From Parvularia atlantis (taxonomy: Eukaryota > Opisthokonta > Rotosphaerida), in the NCBI GenBank assembly GCA_943704415.1, contig CALSCO010002286.1, positions 1 to 20,275 on the forward strand: 20,275 bases of DNA, written 5' to 3'. A program made the position numbers and the translations under genes. The notes under the pieces are model-generated. The model saw only the letters and a program-made list of their open reading frames with translations. It was not told the origin of the DNA and did not search any database. Position 1 is the first letter of the stretch. Every line of letters begins with the position of its first letter. Positions 9,821 through 17,153 of this stretch are shown piece after piece.

Positions 9821-10011
9821 TCCGGTCTCGACCGTTGTGTGGTCGTGTCTGTCTGTGTGGTCTTTGTGGTCGTGCTCGTGGACGTGCTCGTGGTCGTGGT
9901 GCACCATGCACGAAGGAACAAGGCGCCAACGCAGCGAGCTGCGCCCGCGGTTGGTGCTGCCCGCTGCCGCTGCGATCGTACCATGCGACTTTCGACTCAC
10001 CCGGGTAAAGG
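9821..10011 (+). promoter_or_regulatory. ERG4 3' region and SR-protein promoter
   Basis: 191 bp between tandem genes. The first half (about 9836-9905) is a GT-rich GTGGTCGTG-type run that could serve as the GU-rich downstream element for ERG4 polyadenylation. The second half presumably holds the promoter of the splicing factor gene. No AATAAA or TATA box is visible. Confidence 0.35.
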
Positions 10012-11046
10012 ATGTCCCGCGACCGCCGCACAACGCTCTACGTCGCCGGTGCGCGCCGCCCCTACGCGCGCCGCCCTTTGCCGTGGTGCTGACCGCGGCG
10101 GGCGCCCTCCCTCCGTCGCACGCCGCCGCGAGCAGGTATCGGCGCCGACCTGGAGGCGAACGAGGTGCGGCGCGAGTTTGAGCGGTGCGCCTTTTCCCCT
10201 TCTCTCAGGCCGCCGTCTCGCTCTTTCTGCTGACGCGGCGCGGCGCGGCACGGCCAGGTTCGGCCGCATCGTCCGCTGCGACACGCCGTACACGGCGCGC
10301 GGGCCCAAGGGCTTCTGCTTCGTCGAGTACGAGGACGAGCGCGACGCGGAGGACGCCCTGCGCGCGATGGAGAATGGCCGGATCGGCCACATCCGCCTCA
10401 ACGTCCAGGTGCGAGCCGCAGCCCCGAGAGAGCGCGCGAGCACGAGCGCCGCCCACGAGCACGCCCTCGCGCTGACGAGACGTGCCCCGCGCCCGCCCAC
10501 GAGCGCAGTACTCCAAGCAGCCGCCCAGCCGCAAGTGGCGCCTCGGCGAGGATCCGTACCCGATGCGCGACCGCGGTGCGGCCCGCTGTCTCTCTCTCTC
10601 TCGCTCGCTCCTTGTGCGCCCCGCTCATCGGCGCGCGCCGCCAGACGACCGCGACCGCGACCGTGACCGTGACCGCGGCTACGACCGCGACCGTGGCCGC
10701 GACTACGACCGCGGCCGTGACTACGACCGTGGCCGCGACTACGACCGTGGCCGCGACTACGACCGCGACCGTGAGCGCCGGTGCGCGACCCCCCCCCCCC
10801 CCCCCCCCCCTCTCTTGCGCTGCCGGCGGCCGCGCCGCGGTTTGATGCCGAGCGCACAGCCGCAGCCGCAGCAGGAGCCGCGACCGTCCGAGCCGACGCA
10901 GCCGCAGCCGCAGCCGCAGCCCCGTGCGCGAGCGCGCCCGCAGCAGATCGCGCTCGCGCTCGCCCGTCAACCGCGCGCGTGAGCGCACCAAAACGCCCGA
11001 GGCTGAGGCGCCCGCGCCCGCGGCCGACAACGGCAACGACGACTGA
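10012..11046 (+). CDS. SR-type splicing factor: one RRM plus Arg/Asp and RS repeats
   Basis: Nuclear RNA-binding protein of the SR class, expected to act in splice-site selection. Six exons: 10012-10048, 10136-10184, 10258-10408, 10509-10575, 10645-10780, 10860-11046; 208 residues. Residues about 4-80 form an RRM with RNP2 (LYVAGIG) and RNP1 (GPKGFCFVEY) and the usual closing helix and strand (ALRAMENGRIGHIRLNVQ). A linker (YSKQPPSRKWRLGEDPYP) leads to a DRDRDR/GRDYDR repeat region, then a classical RS domain (RRSRSRSRSRSPVRERARS), ending TPEAEAPAPAADNGNDD. Without correct splicing the RS domain lies in another frame, which supports the 10781-10859 intron. The fourth intron (69 nt) keeps frame. 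SR genes often autoregulate by alternative splicing, and the unusually long intron 3 (100 nt) would be the place to look. Confidence 0.9.
10701..10772 (+). repeat. Four tandem 18-bp repeats encoding DYDRGR
   Basis: Four units at 10701, 10719, 10737 and 10755, each GACTACGACCGYGGCCGY-like with one or two changes. They encode repeated Asp-Tyr-Asp-Arg-Gly-Arg within the SR protein. The near-identity at DNA level suggests recent tandem expansion. Confidence 0.85.
10789..10810 (+). repeat. Poly-C tract (22 C) inside an intron
   Basis: A homopolymer directly after the donor of the SR gene's last intron, followed by CTCTCTT. It may be prone to length error in sequencing. As it is intronic, its length does not affect the reading frame. 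Confidence 0.9.
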
Positions 11047-11222
11047 GTGTCGCGTGCGCGTGCGTGGTCGTGTGCGCGCCCTCTTCTCTCTATGTGTGCC
11101 GTCCGTCTCCGTCGTCCCTCCTGCGTCTGTCCGTCTCTCCCGCTCTGTCGCTGTCCTCCGCTTGCGCGCGCTAGACCCTTTTGTGCTCAGTGTCCTTTCC
11201 CAGCAATATTGGAAAGCTGCGC
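11047..11222. other. Convergent intergenic region, pyrimidine-rich
   Basis: 176 bp between the stops of the SR protein and P450 genes. On the plus strand it is dominated by CTCT/CCGTC runs (about 11080-11160), with CAGCAATATTGGAAAG near 11201. It presumably holds both 3' untranslated regions. No gene or RNA is visible. Confidence 0.5.
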
Positions 11223-13304
11223 TCAGCCGCGCTTGCGCACAAACATGTGCACGCCGTGCTCGCTCGTGAGCGTGATGTGGCCGCGCTCGACCACGGGCAC
11301 GGACGGGTCGAGCTCGAATGTGAAACGGCGGTAGAGCATCGCGAGCACCATCGTCATCTCAAGCATTGCAAACCTGTCGCCGCGCGCCCGAGCAGATCAG
11401 CCACGCGCTGCGGCGCAACAGCAGCAGAGCGCACCGGCGGCCGACGCAGATGCTGTCCGCGGGCACAAGCGCAAGAGCGCATGAGCGTCAGCACACGCGC
11501 TTGCCGAGCTCACCAGGCCACGCACCGAGCCCCCGCGCCGAACGGGTAGTACGACTCGCCGTCGATGATCTTGTCGCTGTTGAGGAAGCGCGTCGGGTCA
11601 AACTTGTCCGGCTCGGGGAAGCTGTCCGGGTTGCGGAACGCCGAGTAGGTCGAGTTGAAGACGATCACCTGCGCGCGCGCCCGCGATCGCGCGTTCAGAC
11701 CGCACATGCCGCGTGTAGTAGTGACGGCAGCAACGCACGCCCGGGAAGATGTCGTAGCCGCCCAGCTTGGTCGCCTTCGTGCACATGCGCGGCATGACCG
11801 GCACGGTCGGGTAGAGGCGCAGGGCCTCGAGCAGGCACGCGCGCAGGAACGGCAGGTCGGCGCGATTCTCGTAGATGTTCTCCTCCGAAAAGCTCGGCTT
11901 CTCGTACAGGTCGTCGACCTCCTCCTGCAGTTTCTTGAGCGCTGCCGGCGCGGGCTTTCCGTCAGCCTCGCGAGCGAAGCACAGCTCTGAGGCGAGCGTA
12001 CCGTCCGGGTTCTGCGACAGCAGGTAGATGCACCACGTCATCGCGTTGGCCGACGTCTCGTGCTAGGGCGGCACGGGCCGAGACGCGGTGAGCACGCAGG
12101 CCCGTGCAAGGGTGTGCATGCGCGCGTACGCCGGCCATAACGATCGTGAGCAGCTCGTCGTTCAGGTCCGAGCGCGACAGACCGGCCTTGTGCAGCTGCG
12201 CGAGCATGTGCGAGTTGTCATCGCCCATCGCGCCGAGCGAGTCCTCGATCGCGAGCGCAAACAGCTTGCGGCCTTTTGTGTGCGCGTGCGCGCGCGGTGA
12301 GCCAACTGCCGCCGATGAGGCCGCGCGCGCGGCAGCGCACCGGCGTCGTACGCCTTAAAGGCGTCCCACCAGCGGTAGATGTACTTGCCGACGACGGTCA
12401 TCCACACGGCGCCGTGCAGCACCGCGTCGCCCGCGCGCACAAACGCCTCGCCCTTGCCGGCGACGGCGTCAAACTCGCGGCCAAAGCCGGCCATGCCTGC
12501 ACCGCACGCCACGTCACTGTCACGCTTCGCACGCCTCGCGCGCGCGCAAGTACGACGCTCGCACCAAGCACGTCGAGTGCCACGGCCGAGAGCGCCGAGT
12601 GCACCTCGAACGACTTGGTCGGCGGGAGCTTGTCAAGGCGGTCGAGGAGGACGTGGGTGATGCGATACATCGACTCGCTGTAGATCTTCATGTAGCGGTC
12701 GGCAAACATGGGCGAGATGGCGCGGCGGTGCACGGCCCATTCGTCGTTCGTGTCGAGCGCTGCGTACGCGCGTGCGAGCGTGTGAGCGTGGGACCGGGGA
12801 GGCTTGCGCAAGCGGGCGCGCACAGAGCAGGCCCTTGGGCGCGACCTCGACGATGCCGGTGTAGCCTCGCTCGAGGAAGTGCTCCTTGTCGCGCAGGACC
12901 TCGCCGCCGAGCTCAACCGAGCCGACGATGACGACGTTGCGGCCGATGACGCGCTTGCGCACGATGGGGCCGTACTGCGCCGCCGCCGCCGTCAGCACTG
13001 GCACCCGCACACGCGCCACAACGCACGCGCTGCACGAGGCTGCGGAAGTGCCTGTGGTTGCGCATGAAGTCGCGCACGGGCAGGTCGCCGAACCACTTGC
13101 CAAAGCGCGTGACCGAGGCCGGGTCGTGCGGGATGGTGAGGAACGACTCGAACCCACGCGGGACGATCGGCGCGAAGAACAGCTGCGCGCGCGCGGCCGG
13201 CTGAGTGGCGCCACGTCGCACCAGCGGCAGCGCACCTTGTACACGAGCGCGGTCACGCCGACGGCCGCGAGCGCGGCCAGGACCGTGGCCAACGTCACGG
13301 CCAT
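11223..13304 (-). CDS. Microsomal cytochrome P450 monooxygenase
   Basis: Haem-thiolate monooxygenase anchored in the ER by an N-terminal helix (MAVTLATVLAALAAVGVTALVY); it needs a P450 reductase partner. Eleven exons: 13304-13236, 13182-13027, 12974-12824, 12759-12565, 12496-12341, 12272-12130, 12062-12002, 11941-11739, 11668-11526, 11452-11435, 11373-11223; 481 residues. Landmarks: C-helix W in DEWAVHRRAISPMF, I-helix AGHETSANAMTW (about 289), ExxR in LEALRLYP (349-352), PERF-like FDPTRF, and haem loop FGAGARICVGRR with Cys about 428. The haem cysteine sits in an 18-nt exon. Intron 11942-12001 is 60 nt and stop-free, so unspliced reading leaves a 20-residue insertion; removing it restores LLSQNPDALKKLQEEVD. 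It resembles CYP3/CYP4-like clans rather than CYP51 or CYP61. The substrate cannot be told. Confidence 0.93.
11435..11452 (-). other. 18-nt micro-exon encoding the P450 haem cysteine
   Basis: Flanked by introns 11453-11525 (GTGCGT...GACAG) and 11374-11434 (GTGCGC...GACAG). It contributes the ICVGR core of the haem-binding loop, with split Arg codons on both sides. It is needed to make FGAGARICVGRRFAMLE, an exact FxxGxRxCxG match. Confidence 0.88.
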
Positions 13305-13624
13305 CGATGAAGAGTCACGCGCTGACGGAAAGCTGACAGCGCATTGCCAGCGTGGGCGCGCTGCAACACCCCGGGTCGATGTTTACGAAATGTTTTTTTT
13401 CCTTCTTCTTTCTTCCGCTTCGCGAGCGCGGCCGCGTACCGGTCTGCGCCGCCGTCGAGTCCAGCGGCCGAGCGCAGCGCCGCCCCTGCTTCTTCCGCGC
13501 GTTCGCGTTTTGTGCGACGGCCGGGCCGCGTGTGCCAGTGTGTGTGGTGGAGCGCTTTCGCGAACGACCAGTCTGCTCCGTAGTTCTGACTCGGCCGGCT
13601 CAGCTCCTTGGGCGCGGCGCGAGC
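13305..13624. promoter_or_regulatory. Divergent promoter between P450 and GT92-like genes
   Basis: This is the longest gene-free stretch, 320 bp. It holds a T8 run and pyrimidine tract (13393-13420), the least GC-rich patch in the window, which is a plausible nucleosome-depleted promoter element. A candidate 5'-leader intron for the plus gene spans about 13512-13603 (GTGCGA donor, CTGACTC branch motif, GGCTCAG acceptor). The plus-strand frame of the glycosyltransferase stays open upstream to an ATG at 13352, but that stretch shows no domain. Confidence 0.45.
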
Positions 13625-14992
13625 ATGCAAGGCACGACGCGCATGCGGTACGCGCGACTGCTCGCCGTCGTGGCCGCCGCGGCGCTCGGCACCGTCGGCG
13701 CCGTGCTCGTTTTTAGCTCTTCGTCTTCGCCGGCGAGCACGTGGCTTTCGACTTTTTCTGAGGCGCCGAGCGATGATGGGCCCGGTCAGCCGCTACAGCC
13801 GCTGCAGCCGCTGCTCGACCCCGCGCGCCTGCACCTGCTGCCGGCCAGCGTGACGCGGCGACCGTGCGCTTTCTCACTCGCGACGATGGTCCAGGACAAG
13901 TCGACGTTCGTGGTCGAATGGGTCATCTTCCACCGCCTCCAGGGCGCCGAGCGGTTCCTCGTCGCCGACGACCGCAGCGACGACTACGACGGCCTCGAGC
14001 GCGTGCTCGCGCCGTACATCGCCGCGGGTATCGTCGAGCTGGTGCCGCTGCTGTCGATCCTGCCGTCGCGCCTGCGCGCCGAGGACCCGCGGCTGTTTGA
14101 CCGCGTCTTTCCGTACGCGGACGAGTCGTACGCGCGCGCCCCGATGTTTTTCTTTCACAAGTGCGAGCTGGCACTCGGCAGAACGCTCAAGAACGCGACG
14201 AGCATCAAGGCCAACGAGGTCTGTCAGCGGGCGATGATGCTGCACGTGTACGCGCTCGCGCGCATGCGCAACGACAGCTGGAGTGGCTTCTGGGACGTGG
14301 ATGAGTTCATCTTTGTGGACCGGGAGTCCAACCGGACGCTGGCACACGAGCTGGACGCGGCGCCGGCCAGCGTCACCTCGGTCACGGTCGCGCCACTCGT
14401 GTTTGGGCCAGTCGACCTCAGCAGCACGCGCCTGGACGGCGTGCGGCCCAACATCAGCCAGCCCACGCCCGACGGGCAGATCGACCTCGCCATCGAGCGC
14501 GCCTGGGCGAGCGTGCGGGTCGAGCACGACCTTCAGCGACGACCGTTCGTGGTGCAGCCGCGCTGGCCGCCCGACATGCCGCAGCGATTCTTCGAGGCGT
14601 GCATCGTGCGTCTCGGTACGCACACCAAGGGCGTGTGTCGGCCGCAGTCGATCGACTTTGACAAGGCGAACCTGCACCGGTGTGTCACGAGCGCCGGCAA
14701 AGACATGACTCTGCGCGGCTACCTGCCCAGCGCGCGCATCAAATTTTACCACCACAAGTACGTGAGCCTGCCCATGGGCCTCGCCAAGGCCGCCGACCGC
14801 GAGCGCATGCATCGCCCGACGTGCTACGGCTTCCTCTCGATGCCGATCGTGCAGCAGTACCTGACGATGCAGCCCAACAGCACCGCGGCAGCCGCGTACG
14901 GCGACCTCGTGCGCGCGTGCGCCCAGCGTGCTCTCGACCCGACGCACGCGCTCGCCGACGACGTCGCGTGCACGCGCCGGCGTGTCCCGTGA
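13625..14992 (+). CDS. GT92-like (DUF23) type II membrane glycosyltransferase
   Basis: Probable Golgi glycosyltransferase with a GT-A fold, 455 residues in one uninterrupted exon, unlike every neighbour. The start at 13625 places a signal anchor at residues about 6-27 (MRYARLLAVVAAAALGTVGA), followed by a Ser/Pro/Gln stem. An in-frame ATG at 13640 is possible. The catalytic domain opens with CAFSLATMVQDKSTFVVEWV and FHRLQGAERFLVADDRSDDY, the GT92 pattern of an EW-IxxHxxxG strand then a D-x-S-xD turn. CQRAMMLHVYALARM and SGFWDVDEFIF follow, where DVD is the likely metal-binding DxD. The HHKYVSLPM segment near the C-terminus is also typical. Several N-x-S/T sequons (NAT, NDS, NRT, NIS, NST) suit a lumenal domain. 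Donor and acceptor sugars are unknown. Confidence 0.82.
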   Translation: MQGTTRMRYARLLAVVAAAALGTVGAVLVFSSSSSPASTWLSTFSEAPSDDGPGQPLQPLQPLLDPARLHLLPASVTRRPCAFSLATMVQDKSTFVVEWVIFHRLQGAERFLVADDRSDDYDGLERVLAPYIAAGIVELVPLLSILPSRLRAEDPRLFDRVFPYADESYARAPMFFFHKCELALGRTLKNATSIKANEVCQRAMMLHVYALARMRNDSWSGFWDVDEFIFVDRESNRTLAHELDAAPASVTSVTVAPLVFGPVDLSSTRLDGVRPNISQPTPDGQIDLAIERAWASVRVEHDLQRRPFVVQPRWPPDMPQRFFEACIVRLGTHTKGVCRPQSIDFDKANLHRCVTSAGKDMTLRGYLPSARIKFYHHKYVSLPMGLAKAADRERMHRPTCYGFLSMPIVQQYLTMQPNSTAAAAYGDLVRACAQRALDPTHALADDVACTRRRVP

Positions 14993-15077
14993 GCGCAAAA
15001 AGCGACGCATATGTGTACATATGAAAGACGGGCACAGTTGTCGATCCGATTCCCCCTGATCATCATCGGCGGCTCGG
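14993..15077 (+). promoter_or_regulatory. GT92-like 3' region and kinase promoter
   Basis: 85 bp between tandem genes, with a palindromic CATATGTGTACATATG (15009-15024) just after the glycosyltransferase stop. The inverted repeat could be a terminal or regulatory hairpin; no other signal is seen. Confidence 0.35.
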
Positions 15078-16673
15078 ATGCTGCGGCTCTTCTTTGGCCG
15101 GCGCGCGTCGGGCGGGACGGCGTCGCGCAGCGGCACTGAGCAGCCGCAGCAGTCGCAGCAGCAGGCGCGCACGAGCAGCAGCAGCGCCGACGAGAGCGAC
15201 GCGACGTCACCGCCGCCAAGCACTGCCGGCGACAGTCCGGCCGACACGTCGCCGCCGTCGCGCCCGCTCAGCGTTGTCGCGCGCCCGCCGCCGCCCAGCA
15301 CGCCCGCACCGTCCGACCTGGACGCGCCACAGGACCCGGCGGCGCTCGAAGCCGCGTCACTCGCGCGCCGCACGAGCAGCACGGCGACGTTCTCGGCCAC
15401 GGCGCGGCGGCGGTTCAAGCTGGACGACTTTGAGATCGGCGCGTGCATCGGCAGGGGCTTCTTCTCCGAGGTGCGGCCATCGGCCATCGTGTGTGCGCGC
15501 GGTGATCGTGTGTGCTGAGCGTCGTGGTGCCGCGCAGGTTCACGTCGTGCGGCACAAGCGCACCAACGTCAAGTTTGCGCTCAAGCAGATCAAGGAGGTG
15601 AGCGACACGGCCGCGCGGGTCGCGTTCATGAAGGAGGTGCGCGGCACTGCTTGCTCTGGGATGGGGACCGTGGCGCGCTGACGGGCTGCTCGCTGGCGGT
15701 GCGCAGGTCGAGATGCTCATCCGGCTGCGGCACCCAAACGTGCTCCAGTTCAGTGCCGTCTTCGTGAGCGACCACTCGCTGCACCTGCTCACCGAGTTCC
15801 TCGAGGGCGGGACGCTGCGCAAGCTGCTGAAGGCCAAGGACACGATCCCGCTGTCGTACACCGAGCGCTGGCGCCTCGCGCTCGAGCTCGCGCTCGGAAT
15901 GGAGTACATCCACGCGAGCGACGTCATGCACCGCGACCTCAAGTCCAAGAACTGCCTGCTCACGGCCGACCGCACGCTCGTTATCGCCGACCTCGGCCTC
16001 GCGCACGTCGTCGCTAGCGGCGCGAATCTGAACGAGAGCGCCGGCACGGCCTACTGGATGGCGCCCGAGATCCTCCACGGCGAGCCGTACGGCAAGGCCG
16101 CGGACGTGTGCGTTGGCTGCACCTGCGCTGGCTGGTGCTGACGTCGGCGCGCCGGGCGCAGGTTCTCGTACGGCATCGTTCTGTGCGAGATCATCACGCG
16201 GCTCAAGGCGACGCCCGACGAGGCGCGTGCCGTGCTGCTGCGCGTGCGCCGCGCTGGTGCTGACGCCCGCGCAGATCCCGCGCGTCAACTCGTTCGCGCT
16301 GGACGAGAAGGCGTTCAGGCCGCTGTGTGGCGAGTGCCCCGAGAAGCTCGTCCAGCTGGCCTTTGACTGCTGTCAGCTCGACCCTGCCGTGCGCCCGACC
16401 TTCCCGGCGATCGTCAAGCGGCTGCGGAGCATGTCGCACGTGGACCTGGTCGCGCTCGGGCGGGGCGGCGGCGACGCCGATGACGACAACGGCGACAAGA
16501 GCGACGACGCGGACAACGACGAGGACACGACTGCCGAGATGTCGGCCGCCTCGCCCGACGCCGCCGCACCTCACGCCGCGGCCGATGCCAGCGCCGCGAC
16601 CGATGCCGCACCGGACGACGCACCTCACGACGCACAAGACGCCGCAACAGCATCCGATCTCGCCCCCGCATAA
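15078..16673 (+). CDS. TKL-group protein kinase, LIMK/TESK-like
   Basis: Ser/Thr (possibly dual-specificity) kinase, 450 residues, five exons: 15078-15470, 15538-15636, 15707-16107, 16162-16222, 16275-16673. Residues 1-115 are Ser/Pro/Gln-rich and disordered, with no LIM or PDZ domain. Kinase domain about 119-382: glycine loop IGRGFFSEV, ATP Lys147 (FALKQIKE), LIMK-like LLTEFLEGGTLRKLL, HRDLKSKNCLL (239-249), a DLG in place of DFG (259-261), GTAYWMAPEIL, and ADVFSYGIVLCEIITRL followed by PDEIPRVNSFAL, which lines up with LIM kinases. The last ~65 residues are Asp/Ala-rich. The last intron, 16223-16274, is GC-AG; the GT alternative would insert three residues in an otherwise gap-free alignment. 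Cofilin-type substrates are known for the family but not shown here. Confidence 0.9.
16223..16274 (+). other. GC-AG intron inside the LIMK/TESK-like kinase
   Basis: Reads GACGAG|GCGCGT...CCGCGCAG|ATCCCG, 52 nt, with a CTGAC branch motif. It joins ATPDE to IPRVNSF in line with LIM kinases. An alternative GTGCTG donor at 16232 also keeps phase but adds Ala-Arg-Ala and leaves a 43-nt intron, so this GC call is the least certain of the four. Confidence 0.65.
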
Positions 16674-16721
16674 GAACTGCGCGCTTACTGTACGACGTGA
16701 GGTACACATGCATCCACCCCG

Positions 16722-17103
16722 TTAGGGCCGCGGCTGCGGCATCTGTGTCCGCTCCAGGTCGTGGTCGACGTCGTCCTGGTGCGCGGCCGTCAGGAAGAAG
16801 CGCAGCGTTATGCACAGCCGCAACGCACGTAGTCGGACGACGGCCGCTTGGACCCGCTGCCACTCGCAGTTCCGCCGCCGCCGCCGACGACGACGATGAG
16901 CATGTCACCGTCGATCTCGACGGGCGGGCTCTGAGGGATCGAGAACGATGCCCACGAGCCGTCCGAGGGCCTGCGCTGGTTCTGCGCCTGCTGCGTCCGC
17001 GCCGCGTAAGACCGTGCAGCGCACGCCGCTGCGTGAGCGCACGCACCGGCGGGGCGTCTGGCCGCGGGTTGGCGACGTCGGCAAACATCGTGCGTATTGT
17101 CAT
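16722..17103 (-). CDS. Small unrecognised protein, 90 residues, three exons
   Basis: Not recognised. Exons 17103-17047, 16990-16829 and 16775-16722 are joined by two introns with the local GTGCGT donor and CAG acceptor, both in phase 0, ending at TAA. The protein starts MTIRTMFADVANPRPDAPP. Its core (GSWASFSIPQSPPVEIDGD) leads to a hydrophobic run (MLIVVVGGGGG), too short for a sure membrane helix, then a Ser/Gly-rich stretch and an acidic, Pro-rich tail (DDVDHDLERTQMPQPRP). Two consensus introns that both preserve frame argue for a real gene. It starts 50 bp after the stop of the next minus-strand gene upstream and converges on the kinase with 48 bp between stops. Confidence 0.6.
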
Positions 17104-17153
17104 GGACGAGTTGACGACCTGTGCACAGAGCGGGTGAGGACGTCCCCGCGCGC

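Noticed and set aside
8984-10033. A 349-codon minus-strand frame opposite ERG4
   Set aside because: The plus strand matches the ERG4 family end to end, and the antisense product is low-complexity Arg/His/Glu.
10650-10780. Possible CRISPR-like or satellite array in the 18-bp repeats
   Set aside because: The units are contiguous, have no spacers, and encode a sensible Arg/Asp-rich protein region.
11223-13304. P450 as sterol C-22 desaturase (ERG5/CYP61) or CYP51 next to ERG4
   Set aside because: The AGHETSANAMTW I-helix and FGAGARICVGRR loop fit CYP3/CYP4-like enzymes better than CYP61 or CYP51, so a sterol gene cluster is not supported.
13874-15487. A 537-codon open frame antisense to the GT92-like gene
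   Set aside because: It is a shadow of a GC-rich coding region where stop codons are rare in every frame. Its translation shows no family resemblance, and it also runs into the kinase exon.
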